64,000 nt of DNA from a bacterium endosymbiont of Escarpia laminata (GTDB lineage: Bacteria; Pseudomonadota; Gammaproteobacteria; Chromatiales; Chromatiaceae): contig QGON01000056.1 of assembly GCA_003660235.1 (NCBI GenBank), positions 1 to 64,000 of the forward strand. Reading direction: 5' to 3'. Below, piece after piece: positions 27,679-39,087 of this stretch. The translations under genes were made by a program, and so were the position numbers. Below the pieces are notes generated by a model. The model was not told where the DNA came from. It made no database searches and was given only the letters and a program-made list of their open reading frames with translations. Within the stretch, counting starts at the first letter, position 1. Each line of letters opens with the position of its first letter.

Positions 27679-30600
27679 CTGTGAAAGACTTGCTGGCTCG
27701 GCTGAAAAGCCAAACTATAATAAAGGTTGATGCGCAGTGTTATCGTGTGCCTGGTCGCATAGCCTATGTGGTTAATCATTCTTATCCATTCTCATCAAAC
27801 GGCTATGCCGTTCGTACCCACGGCATTGCCACTGCAATGTTGCAACATGGGCATTCTGTAGTTGTCATTACCCGTCCCGGTGTTCCCTGGGATTTGCCGG
27901 GCTTTAGCGACACTGGGTTTTCGTTACATCACGACATCGACGGCGTACGTTACCTGCATCTGAAGGAGCCAAGTAGCCTAGGGAAAAAGCAAGCTGACTA
28001 TTTAGCTGCTGCGGTCGAAGCGTTAAAAGCCACCTTTCGAATTTTCAAGCCTAGCGTAGTAATGGCCGCCTCTAACTGGGAGAATGCCTTGATCGCAGCC
28101 ATTGCTGCGCGTGAACTAGGGTTGCCCTTTTTCTACGAGGTACGCGGATTTTGGGAGATTACTCGCGTATCACGAGAACCGGCTTGGGAGAACAGCGATG
28201 AATACAAGTGGACTGTTGCAAGAGAAACTCTTATCGCTCAAGTGGCAGATCGGGTTTTTACGCTCAACCGTTTTATGCGTGACGAACTGGTAAGGAGAGG
28301 TGTGGCTGCGGTTAAGATCGATCTTGTCCCGAATGCATACGGGGTGTTGCCGGATTTATCTTACAAACCAGCTCTCACAAAGGCAGATATAGGATGTAAT
28401 ACACAGTACGTTGTAGGGTATATTGGTTCATTTAGTGAATACGAAGGACTGGATGATCTCGTTCGTGCATGTGCACAGGTGTGTAACCAAGGCTTGGACT
28501 TGTCCCTGCTTCTGGTCGGTTCGTCGAACCCGCTAGGCAGGCCGGAAACTACAACTCAGTGCCCTGCTAGCTGGGCATTGCAGAGAGTCGCCGCGCAATG
28601 CAATTTTGCCTCACGCTTGCATCTTACGGGTCGCGTATCTCCTGCCGCGCTGTTAGATTACTATCCATTGATCGATCTCATTGTTATCCCACGAAAGTCG
28701 CTGCAGATATCCGAACTTGTCTCCCCTATCAAGCCTCTTGAAGGTGCTGCGTTTGGCAAGGCTATGTTGCTATCCGATGTAGCGCCGCTTGCCGAGCTGG
28801 CTGAAGAATCTGGCGCAGATACCTTCCGTAAGTCGGATATTGCCGACCTAAACCATAAAGTTGCCACGCTACTTGCAGATAAGATGCGCCGGCAGAAGAT
28901 GGGCAGTTCGGCACGTGATTGGGTGCGTGCGAAGCGTAGCGCACAACACGTTGTTGCACCAATAGTTGCAGCTATCAAGGCTAGGAGGCCGGTTGAAGAA
29001 TGTGTAATATTATCTCCGGCTTATGGGCTAGAGGGGTTAATTTCTGATCGCAATGGTGAAGATGAGAAGAAGCTAGACTGGAAGAATATTTCGGAGGAGC
29101 CTTTCTCAAGAACCATCACGGTCATGCCAAATAATGAAGTTGAATTGAAGGGTAAAATCATAACCATGGATGGTGAAGTACGAAACGGTGCTTTGATTAA
29201 GTTTGACTTCTTAGGTTTAACGGTTGCACAGGAATCGGCAAAAATACTTGGCTTGAAATATTCAAACACTATTGGTTTTTATAGGTATCTATCAACAGAT
29301 AAGGTAGATGAGCAAGATTGGAAGGTTGTATTTAAGGTTCCAGATGGTTGCGATAGTATAAAATTGACTTGGATGCCATGGCATAATAAAAATCAAATAA
29401 TAATTTGCTTGCTTAGTGAGTCTTCAAAAGAGATAGCACAACCAAAAGTTGCACAAAAATATGTGGAGGAACTGACTGGAAGTTGGTTGAAAAAAGGGGC
29501 GGCAGATGCAGAAGCTTATATTAAAACGAGCGATTTGCCGTTGTATCATCAGGCTGATTTATATAATGTGCTTGCATCGATAGTCACTGATACCCATCAG
29601 CGTTCACATTACTATTTTGTGGCGTATCGACAAGATCCAACATACCTTAGGGCCGTAAAAATGTTTCGTCCTTTAGTTGATGCAGGCTTGCTGCAAACGA
29701 CAAAAAAAATCCTTGAAGATTTTGAGCGCAAAGAGCATAAAATTCAGCCCGCTGATTTACGAAATGTCAATTATGCTCGAGGATATGTTTCTTTATATAA
29801 CCATTTGCCACAAATTCCTGCAAACATTATAAAGCCATTAGAAGGCAACACCCACAAAGTATTGCTTTTTTTACATGCATCTCTTCCGCATCATTCAAAT
29901 GGTTATGCAAGCCGATCTCATGCTATTTTAACTGCTTTATTACATGTTTCCAGTTATAGCGTCAAAGGAATAACACGTTCAGGTTATCCATTTGATGTTG
30001 GCGTTAAAGCATATAAAGATCAAGATGTCGTTGACGGTGTAAGTTATTCGAGACTAAGCTCCGCGCATTATTTTGATCAGCCGATTGATCAATACATTAT
30101 GACGGCCGCCTTAGAAATAGAACAACGGCTCCTAAAAGAAAAGCCTTCTATTGTTCATTCTGCTTCCGCATTTTATACAGCACTCCCGGCATTAATTGCA
30201 GCGCGGCGGCTTGGTATTGCCTTTGTCTACGAAGTTCGAGGTCTCTGGGAAATTACACGGGCTTCGACATTTTCTGGCTGGGGGGAAACCGAACGTTTTG
30301 CTTTAGAAAGTAACCTTGAAGCTTTGGTAGCTAAAGAAGCTGATCAAGTCATTACTATTACCAATGGATTAAAAGTAGAACTTGTTCGTCGTGGGGGGCA
30401 AGAAGACAAAATTGTGATTATTCCAAATGCTGTCAATAAAGAACATTTCAAACCTCTTGCGCCAAACCAGGAACTAAAAAAGAACATTGGGTTAAAAGAT
30501 GCTCCTACAATTGGTTATGTAGGTTCCATTGTTGATTATGAAGGTCTTGACGACCTTGTCGATGCCCTCGTTTTATTGAAACGAGAAGGCATAGCTTTTA

Positions 30601-33257
30601 ATTTTCTATTGATTGGTGATGGAAATGCCTTAGCTGGAATACGCAATAAAGTAGCTTCGCTGAATCTTGGAGATGATGTGTTTATTCTTGGTCGAATTCC
30701 GCACCATGAAGTACAAGAGTATTATTCGCTAATTGACATTACTCCTTTTCCCAGAAAACCCTTGCAGGTATGTGAGATGGTCTCCCCGCTAAAGCCATTT
30801 GAAGCCATGGCTCAGCAAAAAACAGTTATTGCATCAAGTGTGGAAGCATTACAGGAAATTGTGCAAGACCAAAAAAATGGACTGCTGTTTGAAAAAGGGA
30901 ATGTAGAAGATTTGGCTGATAAGCTAAAATATGTACTGACCGACAAAGCCTTACGTGAAAGACTGGCCAAAGAAGGTGTCAAGTGGGTATTGGAACACCG
31001 CGATTGGTCACGGGTAGCAGCACGATTTGATCCCGTATATGACAAAGCATTTGTGCTTAATCATGAAAAACTATTCTCAAAAATTCAAGAAGCCAAAACA
31101 ATGCATCCACTCTCATTGCTGGTATATGGCGACCTCAACCTTAATTTTGTGGATGGTTCAGCTATCTGGGCATGTTCATTGGTCGAAATGCTTGCTGGGC
31201 TGAAGAATGTTTCCGTAACATTTTTACTAAAAGCAGACTTAACTCACGACACCTTGATAGAATCATTAAAGCAACTTGAAAACGTAACCATCATCTCGCC
31301 ATCCCATACTTCTCAAAAATCTAAATTACTCAAACCAGGGCAAGCAATTGACGTATTAGAAGAGCTGCAATTGAATTATAGCTACGACGGTGTCATTATC
31401 AGAGGGTTTGAGCTTAATAAACGAGCAGCGGCCAAAGATGCATTTCAAGGTCGTTTATGGCCGTACATGATTGATGTCTTTCATGTCAAAGAAAACTGGG
31501 ATAGCAATATTATTGCTGATGTTACTAAGATTGTTAATGTTTCATATACTATTATTTGCCAAACAACCTATATTCGGGAATTTTTAGAAAATAAAATTCC
31601 TTCTGCAAAAGGCAAGACCAGTTTATTGCCTCCGATGGTTCCTGACCAGTCAGAACCAAAAAAAGAATTTAATATGCATGCGCGCGCCTTTAAAATTGTA
31701 TATGCAGGAAAGTTTGCGCCACTTTGGGGTACGCGAGAGATGCTTTCTACGTTGAAGAAATTGCGTGAAAAAGGGGTCAATGTAGAGTTGCATGTATATG
31801 GTGATAAAATCCATAATCCGCCGGAAGACCCATTATTTAAAACTGAAGTAGAAGAAGCGTTAAAAAATACAGAAGGCCTTATTTGGCACAAAGCTCGGCC
31901 TCGTACAGAGGTCATAGAAGCAATGCGGTCCTATGATTTGGCCTGGGCATGGAGGCGGCCTGAACTTGAAGAAAATACCGATGAAGTTTCGACGAAGTTA
32001 TTAGAATATTCAAGCGTCGGATTGCCGGTGATTGTCATCGCTAATAAAATAACGACTCAACTTTTAACAAATAAGTATCCGCTGTTTGTTAATTCATTTG
32101 ATAAACTAAATTCGGCCATCGAGACAGCCATCGCTAACCCAACAACGATCAAACTGGCATCATCACTGGCTTACAAAGCAAGCAAGTCTTTTATGTTCTC
32201 TTCTGTCAGGGGGGGCTACATTGAAAAGCTAGTGGCACCGCTTCGTTCGCGCGATGAGAGAAAATCTGTTCTCTTTGCTGGACACGACCTGAAATTTGTC
32301 GAAAAGATGATGGGGAAGTTTTTAGGCGACGGATATATTGTGCTGATTGATAAATGGCAAGGTCACAACAAGCACGATGAAGTTGAAAGCAAAGAACTAT
32401 TGATGCAAGCAGATATCATATTTTGTGAATGGTGTCTTGGAAATGCGGTATGGTACTCTCATAATAAATTACCGCACCAAAAAATCTTTATTCGTTTTCA
32501 CCGGCAGGAAATTGAAACAAGCTTCCCCGCGCATGTCAAATATGATGCTGTTGATGCAATGACATTCATTGTGCCACACATGCAGCGAAAAGCCATTGCC
32601 AAATATGCACTCGAGAAATTTAATGAAAAATTCGTCTATATACCGAACTATGTTGATACAAAAAATCTTGACCAGGAAAAAATAAATAATGCCCGGTTTA
32701 ATCTAGGGATAGTAGGAATTGTCCCAAAGATGAAGCGTTTTGACCGGTCTTTGGATTTGCTAGAAGGCTTGCGCAAAAAAGACAAACGTTACCAGTTATT
32801 TGTTAAAGGTAAACTGGCAAAAGATTACCCATGGATGATTAATCGTCCTGATGAGATGAAGTATTATGAAGAGCAGGAAAAGCGTATCAAAAACTCACCT
32901 TATTTAAAAGGCGCTGTACATCATGATGGATTTGGAAAGGACATGGGTCGCTGGTTCAGGAAAATAGGCTATATCCTTTCAACCAGTGATTTTGAGGGTT
33001 CACATCTCTCAGTGGCAGAGGCGATGGCTTCGGGCGCTTCACCAATCATCATTAAATGGGATGGGGCTGATGAAATCTATCCGAAAGAAAATTGCTTTGA
33101 TGATATTTCAAATGCAGCTGAATATATTTTGAATGAAACAAAAGAATCATTTTCTGATAATGCATTAAAGAATAAAGCATTTGTCGAAGAATTCGATATA
33201 TCAAAAATATATATGCTATGGAAAAAATATTTTGATATTCAGAAAAATTGTGGGTAA
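27660..33257 (+). CDS. Multi-modular glycosyltransferase with four GT-B-like modules (1865 aa)
   Basis: Four glycosyltransferase-like modules lie on one chain. Module 1 (~30-440) has [27 protein letters not shown] and [15 protein letters not shown]. Residues ~450-590 look beta-rich (carbohydrate-binding-like) and ~590-720 helical. Module 2 (~730-1135) repeats module 1 features: [27 protein letters not shown] and [15 protein letters not shown]. Module 3 (~1140-1530) is a shorter GT-B with [16 protein letters not shown] and [16 protein letters not shown]. Module 4 (~1530-1865) ends with [19 protein letters not shown], a GT4 donor motif. From about 29000 the DNA becomes clearly more AT-rich than module 1, so the gene looks assembled from parts of different origin. 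It overlaps wecB. GTG 27681 is an alternative start. It could polymerise a multi-sugar repeat unit. Confidence 0.88.
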   Translation: MRLECLTVKDLLARLKSQTIIKVDAQCYRVPGRIAYVVNHSYPFSSNGYAVRTHGIATAMLQHGHSVVVITRPGVPWDLPGFSDTGFSLHHDIDGVRYLHLKEPSSLGKKQADYLAAAVEALKATFRIFKPSVVMAASNWENALIAAIAARELGLPFFYEVRGFWEITRVSREPAWENSDEYKWTVARETLIAQVADRVFTLNRFMRDELVRRGVAAVKIDLVPNAYGVLPDLSYKPALTKADIGCNTQYVVGYIGSFSEYEGLDDLVRACAQVCNQGLDLSLLLVGSSNPLGRPETTTQCPASWALQRVAAQCNFASRLHLTGRVSPAALLDYYPLIDLIVIPRKSLQISELVSPIKPLEGAAFGKAMLLSDVAPLAELAEESGADTFRKSDIADLNHKVATLLADKMRRQKMGSSARDWVRAKRSAQHVVAPIVAAIKARRPVEECVILSPAYGLEGLISDRNGEDEKKLDWKNISEEPFSRTITVMPNNEVELKGKIITMDGEVRNGALIKFDFLGLTVAQESAKILGLKYSNTIGFYRYLSTDKVDEQDWKVVFKVPDGCDSIKLTWMPWHNKNQIIICLLSESSKEIAQPKVAQKYVEELTGSWLKKGAADAEAYIKTSDLPLYHQADLYNVLASIVTDTHQRSHYYFVAYRQDPTYLRAVKMFRPLVDAGLLQTTKKILEDFERKEHKIQPADLRNVNYARGYVSLYNHLPQIPANIIKPLEGNTHKVLLFLHASLPHHSNGYASRSHAILTALLHVSSYSVKGITRSGYPFDVGVKAYKDQDVVDGVSYSRLSSAHYFDQPIDQYIMTAALEIEQRLLKEKPSIVHSASAFYTALPALIAARRLGIAFVYEVRGLWEITRASTFSGWGETERFALESNLEALVAKEADQVITITNGLKVELVRRGGQEDKIVIIPNAVNKEHFKPLAPNQELKKNIGLKDAPTIGYVGSIVDYEGLDDLVDALVLLKREGIAFNFLLIGDGNALAGIRNKVASLNLGDDVFILGRIPHHEVQEYYSLIDITPFPRKPLQVCEMVSPLKPFEAMAQQKTVIASSVEALQEIVQDQKNGLLFEKGNVEDLADKLKYVLTDKALRERLAKEGVKWVLEHRDWSRVAARFDPVYDKAFVLNHEKLFSKIQEAKTMHPLSLLVYGDLNLNFVDGSAIWACSLVEMLAGLKNVSVTFLLKADLTHDTLIESLKQLENVTIISPSHTSQKSKLLKPGQAIDVLEELQLNYSYDGVIIRGFELNKRAAAKDAFQGRLWPYMIDVFHVKENWDSNIIADVTKIVNVSYTIICQTTYIREFLENKIPSAKGKTSLLPPMVPDQSEPKKEFNMHARAFKIVYAGKFAPLWGTREMLSTLKKLREKGVNVELHVYGDKIHNPPEDPLFKTEVEEALKNTEGLIWHKARPRTEVIEAMRSYDLAWAWRRPELEENTDEVSTKLLEYSSVGLPVIVIANKITTQLLTNKYPLFVNSFDKLNSAIETAIANPTTIKLASSLAYKASKSFMFSSVRGGYIEKLVAPLRSRDERKSVLFAGHDLKFVEKMMGKFLGDGYIVLIDKWQGHNKHDEVESKELLMQADIIFCEWCLGNAVWYSHNKLPHQKIFIRFHRQEIETSFPAHVKYDAVDAMTFIVPHMQRKAIAKYALEKFNEKFVYIPNYVDTKNLDQEKINNARFNLGIVGIVPKMKRFDRSLDLLEGLRKKDKRYQLFVKGKLAKDYPWMINRPDEMKYYEEQEKRIKNSPYLKGAVHHDGFGKDMGRWFRKIGYILSTSDFEGSHLSVAEAMASGASPIIIKWDGADEIYPKENCFDDISNAAEYILNETKESFSDNALKNKAFVEEFDISKIYMLWKKYFDIQKNCG

Positions 33258-33730
33258 AAACATAGAGGAATCGTTCTCAATGAGTGCGAGTTTTGGATCC
33301 AAGCAGGCAAAGTGCATCCTGCCCCTCAACTGTTAGATGATGAAAGTGCAAACAAACATCAATCGCAGAAAAGGAAGCAGGATGCAACTCAAGGCTATCC
33401 TGAATCGGATCCAGAAATTCAAATCTTTTGTGGATGGAACAGTCCACTGGGTAAAAGACGCGAAGGGACCGACCGTTGAGGTTGATCTTCATCATCGCAG
33501 AAACAATCGGCTCATCTGATCCTGGTGTTGCCGCTATGCGCCACGCCTATTCGAATGTACATCTTGCTGTATTCGGGTGGAGCGGATGCCCTGGTCGGAA
33601 GGGAAACGCTGACTGACAGAGACCTATGCCTGGTTTCTGGCAGGTTAGGCCAAAAAACAAAGTTGGATGAACGTGAACGAGGCCTTCCGCGCCAGTTTGA
33701 ACCATGGATTTGGATAAAGGGGTAACCCAT
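33258..33730 (+). pseudogene. Degraded ISL3-like transposase fragment
   Basis: ATG 33382 after AAGGAAG starts QLKAILNRIQKFKSFVDGTV, the beginning of transposases I recognise as ISL3-like. The frame stops at 33517-33519. In a different frame, sequence resembling RLFECTSCCIRVERMPW and LTETYAWFLAG, then further transposase-like residues, continues to ~33720. So the fragment carries frameshifts, stops and deletions and is dead. The ~120 bases before 33382, down to the end of the multi-modular glycosyltransferase, hold no gene that I can see. Confidence 0.7.
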
Positions 33731-33747
33731 TAGCCGACTCCCCCCAC

Positions 33748-34005
33748 TGTCAGGATAGTTGTCACACCGGTAGGATGGGATTTCAATAATCGATGAGAGT
33801 GGGCAATGAGAGCGGTAGATGGTTTACCCAAAAGAGCGGAAAGAAGCAGTTCTGAAGAAGATGCTTCCACCGAACATAAAAACGATGTCAGAGATATCCA
33901 AAGAGGAAGGGATCTGCGAGGGCACGCTGTACAATTGGAGAAAAGTGGTACGTGCAGAAGGTCGCCTGATGCCTTAAGGTGACAGCATCTCGACTGGATG
34001 GTGCA
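33748..34005 (+). pseudogene. IS3-type transposase orfA fragment with its left end
   Basis: TGTCAGGATAGTTGT at 33748-33762 looks like an IS terminal sequence; the same 15 bases recur at 38630-38644. A small frame (33819-33977, 52 residues) reads MVYPKERKEAVLKKMLPP and SKEEGICEGTLYNWRK, a helix-turn-helix N-terminus typical of IS3-group transposases, and stops at TAA just where intact relatives continue with a GDS motif. The element is truncated and abuts the glmS remnant. Confidence 0.65.
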
Positions 34006-34516
34006 TAACAGTTTCATTAAGAATGATATGCAGGTTAGAGGTGTGCTGGATACTTCGTTTCTGGGGCAGGTGGACAGCGAGGTGATTGTCAATCTGTTCG
34101 TGAAGCACCTTACTGATTATCAAAAAGATTCGAATGCCGCATTGAAGGCCCTTCGCGCCACCTTGGAAGAACTATATGGCACCGGGCCAGAGTTTTTTCA
34201 CCCGCAAGGGGTCGCTATTGCAGTTGGCGTTCAATGAGCAAGGTTGTTATTTTGCTTTTTCGGATGCGTGGATGGTTGGCTTTTGTGCGTCGGCAATCTA
34301 CTTGGTGGACTGCCAATGGGGCGTGACCACCGAATTTGTTTTGCGGTTGTTCGATTTGGCGACGACATAATTGAGACCCGCCCCTATGATCACCCCATAT
34401 TGGAGTTTTTTGAGATGATGGTAGTGTTGCAGTTGCTGGCGATGGAGATTGCTATCCGGCTCGGCAATGATGTGGATATGCCGCGCAATCTGGCCAAGAC
34501 TGTGACAGTGGAGTAG
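34006..34516 (+). pseudogene. Remnant of a glmS-like glutamine-fructose-6-phosphate aminotransferase
   Basis: The start VHNSFIKND and QVDSEVIVNLFVKHL resemble the VHNGIIEN and TDTEVIAHL parts of the N-terminal glutaminase domain. The 3' end reads LQLLAMEIAIRLGNDVDMPR then NLAKTVTVE and stop at 34516, matching the conserved GlmS C-terminus. The whole is only ~510 bases, against ~1830 for an intact gene, and is broken by a stop at 34235-34237, so most of the gene is deleted. GlmS makes glucosamine-6-phosphate for UDP-GlcNAc; a capsule-linked copy may once have fed wecB. Confidence 0.68.
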
Positions 34517-34519
34517 GCG

Positions 34520-35554
34520 TTGTTATCTGATAAGCAAAGCCATTCCTGGGAAAGATCTGGCAGTCTATTGGCTTTTCCACAAGGTTGGCAGCGTCCGGCT
34601 AAAACCGAAGAGTGGGTTTATGAGCAATGCCTTGGTGAATTACCGGAATCCGTCTTTTCTCAACTGGTTTGTTTTCCTTGGGCTACGCTGATTGATCTGC
34701 TTAGGTCCAATAGGCAGCCAAAGGCAAGCCCTTATCTTAATGCTTTGGCTTTGGCTCCACCTCGAACCACTTTAATCCGTGCTACGGTCTGCCAGCATAT
34801 TTATGCCATGGATGTGCTGGAGTGGTTTCAAAGATTAAATATTACTGATCTTTACTGGTCTCATGCTGTCAGGAATGTGCGTGAGATTGAGGGAATCCGC
34901 ATACATCCCTTTCCCCTCTATCCTGTTCGCTGTTTTGATAACCCTGGCACTGATTTTAATGGAAGCATGTTGCCGTCAGAGAGAAGGTATCTTTACAGTT
35001 TCATTGGTGCCTATGATGCCAATCTTTATCTTTTTCCTGTAAGGAAGTGGATTCTTGAGCTGCCTGTTCACTCTGGTGCTTTTGTGAGTGGGCGTAACGA
35101 ATGGCACTATGAAAAGCAGGTTTATCACCAGCAGATTGGTGGATTCGAGATTGCAGATGAGGACCAGAAATCGCATCTTCAGCAAAGCGAGGAATATACC
35201 CGTGTAATGGCCGATTCAGTTTTTTGTCTTTGTCCCTCCGGGTCCGGACCTAACAGCATACGTCTATGGGAGGCATTGGGTTTTGGTTGCATTCCCGTGA
35301 TTTTGTCTGACGATCTGCTTCTTCCTGGAAGTCAAAGTGATTGGAACCAGGCGGTAATCCAAGTCAAGGAAACAGAAACGGCCGTCAGTCAGCTACCAGC
35401 GTTGTTGGAGGATCTGGCTAGCGAGCCAGAGCTGTTGAAGAGAATGCAAGAGGCAGGGCGTGAACTGTGGAGATTGTATGGTGAACAAGGGCCGGTAACG
35501 ATATTGAGCGAGTTGACACAATTGGGTGTCGTCAGAGACAGAGTGTTATCATAG
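34520..35554 (+). CDS. Exostosin-like (GT47) glycosyltransferase
   Basis: A 344-residue protein with exostosin-family features: YLYSFIGAYDANLYLFPVRK in the middle, then VMADSVFCLCPSGSGPNSIR and LWEALGFGCIPVILSDDLLLP, which match the nucleotide-sugar-binding FCLxPxGxxxxSxRxxEAxxxGCIPVI block. Such enzymes in bacterial capsule loci transfer diverse sugars. TTG 34520 lies 3 bases after the glmS remnant stop; no better start is visible, so the N-terminus could be damaged. Downstream to 35700 no gene is seen, only a possible IS end. Confidence 0.82.
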   Translation: MLSDKQSHSWERSGSLLAFPQGWQRPAKTEEWVYEQCLGELPESVFSQLVCFPWATLIDLLRSNRQPKASPYLNALALAPPRTTLIRATVCQHIYAMDVLEWFQRLNITDLYWSHAVRNVREIEGIRIHPFPLYPVRCFDNPGTDFNGSMLPSERRYLYSFIGAYDANLYLFPVRKWILELPVHSGAFVSGRNEWHYEKQVYHQQIGGFEIADEDQKSHLQQSEEYTRVMADSVFCLCPSGSGPNSIRLWEALGFGCIPVILSDDLLLPGSQSDWNQAVIQVKETETAVSQLPALLEDLASEPELLKRMQEAGRELWRLYGEQGPVTILSELTQLGVVRDRVLS

Positions 35555-35741
35555 CCAAGGTAATAACAGGAACTCTATCTGGGGAGAGAAGTGGGCCCCA
35601 GTAGTCGGACAGGTTGACTGAAAAAGTGGGTCTATCCGGGTTTCCCCACGACTTTCCACTGATCGAATAGCCTGATTTTAAACGAAAACACGGGCCTCAT
35701 CCCTTCTGTTGATTGGAGTCGACAAGAAGGAGGAGAAACCC

Positions 35742-36065
35742 GTGAGCAACCTGAAGTTGCTAAATAAAATACTACGCCTGACTGGCATGAAAATCACCCG
35801 CTTTTGGTTCAAGAAACGTAACAAGGAGATGCACCTGGCGGTTAAGCCATACAAGAACGGCTGCCGTTGCCCGGAATGTGGACGGCGCGGCCGGATCGTG
35901 CGCCATGCAACAGAGCTTCGCAGATGGGAGGATCTCACTCTCATGGGCATGAAAATCCTGCTCTGGTATGCGCCGAAGGAGATTCAATGCCCGACGCACG
36001 GGAAGGTGCAGGAAACGATCCCATGGGCACTGCCCTATTCGCGTATCACCTACCGTCTGAAAACG
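35742..36065 (+). pseudogene. ISL3-like transposase, 5' fragment
   Basis: GTG 35742 after AAGGAGGAG starts SNLKLLNKILRLTGMKITRF. The zinc-finger-like CRCPECGRRGRIVRHA and IQCPTHGKVQETIPWALPYS match the N-terminus of ISL3-family transposases. Homology ends near ITYRL at ~36060. The frame then runs without a stop into the antitoxin at 36159, so an IS left end has fused to the TA promoter region. The catalytic domain is absent. Confidence 0.75.
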
Positions 36066-36070
36066 AGCAT

Positions 36071-36098
36071 AATAAAAGGGGTCAGACCCTTATTAAAA
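36071..36098. repeat. REP-like palindrome near the RAYT gene
   Basis: The core GGGGTCAGACCC (36078-36089) sits within AATAAAAG...TTATTAAAAG, a compact palindrome. A related core GGGGCCAGGCCC is at 38978-38989. Both lie within 3 kb of a REP-associated tyrosine transposase, the expected context for REP sequences. Confidence 0.55.
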
Positions 36099-36158
36099 GT
36101 AACATCAATGCCCTATATGTGTTATTTTTACATGACAGGTCGTATTTGGAGGATGATC

Positions 36159-36395
36159 ATGCGAACAACCTTAAATCTTGATAATCAGCTCTTGATTTCA
36201 GCCAAGCATCGGGCGGTTGAACAGGGTGTTTCGTTGTCTCAAGTCATTGAGAATGCGTTACGCCAATCATTTTCAAAAACGAATGTGGAACGTAAGGTTG
36301 TGCGATTAGTTACCTCGTCAGGGTCTGGAGTTAAGCCGGGAGTTGATCTGGACAATGGGAAGTCGCTACTTGATATCATGGATGATCCGACATGA
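36159..36395 (+). CDS. vapB: Ribbon-helix-helix antitoxin of a vapBC-like module
   Basis: ATG 36159, six bases after GGAGG, gives 78 residues starting MRTTLNLDNQLLISAKHRA and containing SLSQVIENALRQSF, an RHH DNA-binding fold. The tail (VKPGVDLDNGKSLLDIMDD) would bind the toxin. It overlaps the toxin start by 4 bases. The same frame is open upstream into the transposase fragment, so a longer chimeric reading exists but is unlikely to be the native product. Confidence 0.85.
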   Translation: MRTTLNLDNQLLISAKHRAVEQGVSLSQVIENALRQSFSKTNVERKVVRLVTSSGSGVKPGVDLDNGKSLLDIMDDPT

Positions 36396-36820
36396 TTTTG
36401 ATGGATGTAAATGTGCTGGTTTATGCGCACAGAGAAGATGTGAGAGATCACTTGGCGTATCGAGACTGGCTTGAGTCTGTTCTCAATTCAAATACAGCAT
36501 ATGGTTTCTCGGAGCTGGTCTTAAGCGGCTTCATCCGGGTTGTCACTCATCCGAAGGTTTTTGAACAGCCGTCTTCCCTGGATTCGGCGATTGCTTTTGC
36601 ACAGCAGGTTAGAACTGCGCCACAGGCGACGGGTCTTGTGCCAGGAAATAATCATTGGCAGATGTTTCTGCAGTGTATGGAACAAATATCGGCAAAAGGT
36701 AACGATGTGCCAGATGCTTATCACGCGGCATTGGCGCTGGAATGGGATTGCGTCTGGGTGACTACGGACAAGGGGTTTCGCCGTTTTAAAGGGTTGCATC
36801 TTAAGCATCCACTGAAATAG
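36392..36820 (+). CDS. vapC: PIN-domain toxin (VapC)
   Basis: A 142-residue PIN protein, MILMDVNVLVYAHRED at the start (first acidic residue Asp5), GFSELVLSGFIRVVTHP (Glu) and VPDAYHAALALEW (Asp), then TTDKGFRRF. The HPKVF motif identifies the TA-type PIN subgroup seen with RHH antitoxins. It is coupled to the antitoxin by a 4-base overlap and is followed 15 bases later by the RAYT gene. Confidence 0.88.
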   Translation: MILMDVNVLVYAHREDVRDHLAYRDWLESVLNSNTAYGFSELVLSGFIRVVTHPKVFEQPSSLDSAIAFAQQVRTAPQATGLVPGNNHWQMFLQCMEQISAKGNDVPDAYHAALALEWDCVWVTTDKGFRRFKGLHLKHPLK

Positions 36821-36834
36821 ATGGGGCGCATGCT

Positions 36835-37807
<973 letters not shown>

Positions 37808-38492
37808 TCAGTCATCGCTCTTCAATGCTGAAGCGATAATGTTATTGAGCTTGCCAGAATCTCTCAATAATCTGATTAAACCATGCCCGCCTTCACTGAA
37901 TGGATGCAACGAAATATTTTCTATATCTCCTAAATGCATCGCATGTATGCTGTCAAGCATTTCATTGCCATCATAGTAGATATTAATGTCACAAATGCTG
38001 CGGTGTGATTTGACTGCTGGCTTTAAGTCAAAATACTTATCAGAAAATTTATTACGCACGTATCTTACTTTTGTCTTTGTTTCTTATATATCTTGGATTA
38101 TGGATAAAGGTTTGTGGAGAAAAAGCGTGAACACAACTAGCCTTAATCAGTACACCAATAATTATAGCGGCATAACCCCCCATTGAATTGCCAAATACGG
38201 CCACTTTATTAATACCATTCTCATCAATAATATTCCTTAGAAATGAAGCGGTTTCATCAATATTGGTTGATATTCCGGAAACGCCCGACTGATACCATAC
38301 CTGCTGGAGGTCACGCAAGTAGATTTTGTTGGCTTTTAGGTTTTTTGTTATATTGATTAACTCAAATGGAGGCAGGCCTCGCCTACCGGCAACTCCGCCG
38401 AAGGCAATTAGTAGAGGACCATCTTTGTACGATAGTTCAATGATGGATGAGAGGCTGGGGTTGTTTATTTTTCTGTGGGATTCGGTTGCCAT
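37808..38492 (-). pseudogene. Frameshifted alpha/beta hydrolase-like gene
   Basis: The first frame (38492 to 38052) contains DGPLLIAFGGVAGRRG and VAVFGNSMGGYAAII, a nucleophile elbow G-x-S-x-G-type with Ser. The second frame (38059 to 37808) carries YYDGNEMLDSIHAMHL (likely acid) and SEGGHGLIRLL (likely catalytic His). The triad is thus split across two frames that overlap by 8 bases near 38055, indicating one gene broken by a frameshift (or a sequencing error). Together they span about 228 residues. An in-frame TAA lies 48 bases upstream of the ATG. The gene is AT-rich like module 2-4 of the large glycosyltransferase. Confidence 0.72.
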
Positions 38493-38629
38493 GGAATCAA
38501 CGGGGTCTTTTGCCTTAAAGAGGATTGATCTGACATTAGTTTACTTGCTTTATGCCGACTTTGATCAAAAAATGGAGCAAAATTGACGTAACTGTTATTC
38601 AATCTCTTGGGGTTTGATTTCCCCCCCTC

Positions 38630-38990
38630 TGTCAGGATAGTTGTAGTGGTCTAATAGCACCGGACAGTTTAATAAGAGATAATCATTATCAATTATTAAG
38701 GTGTCATAATGGGACAGAAACGAACATACAAACAATATTCTAAAGAATATCACTGCTGTCCCGTTAACTTTTACAGCAAAGTCTTGACCATCGATACCCA
38801 GCCGAATACGAAACAGCAACAGGCTCTCCAACTTCTCAATAGCATTCACGTGCAGACGGGTTCCCTCACCCAATAATTTATCTAATCTATTGATGAATAA
38901 GAAAAATTCGCGTTTTCTCTAAAGGAACTTCAGACTAAATGGGTCAGGGCGGTGGCGTCAGATCCTGTATTTTTGTAGGGGCCAGGCCCT
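38630..38990 (+). mobile_element. IS end fragments and REP-like debris
   Basis: TGTCAGGATAGTTGT (38630-38644) repeats the IS end at 33748. Next comes GTGGTCTAATAGCACCGGAC, then an ATG at 38709 with MGQKRTYKQYSKEY, the start of an IS3-type OrfA that is cut off after 14 residues. The rest to 38880 is unrelated residue, and a REP-like core is at 38978-38989. No intact gene. Confidence 0.5.
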
Positions 38991-39039
38991 TATAAGTAAT
39001 ACCACATTGGAAATGGCTCGGTATTGCTTACCGTGCCAA

Positions 39040-39072
39040 ATGAATTACAATAAACGCTAAAATGTAATTCAT
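39040..39072. promoter_or_regulatory. Perfect inverted repeat, likely TA operator
   Basis: ATGAATTACA (39040-39049) and TGTAATTCAT (39063-39072) are a perfect 10-base inverted repeat with a 13-base spacer, ending 15 bases before the antitoxin start. A second, imperfect repeat (GGCTCGGTA / TTACCGTGCC) lies at 39015-39037. Binding by the AbrB-like antitoxin is the natural inference. Confidence 0.6.
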
Positions 39073-39087
39073 CAAGAGGTGCAGAGG

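Noticed and set aside
34006..34237. Reading this fragment as an asparagine-synthetase start
   Set aside because: The NLAKTVTVE end at 34516 in the same debris is specific to GlmS, which explains both ends better.
38595..38873. A 92-residue minus-strand frame with LHVNAIEKLESLLLFRIR
   Set aside because: It spans joints between IS fragments and the IS end; no family recognised, so treated as debris.
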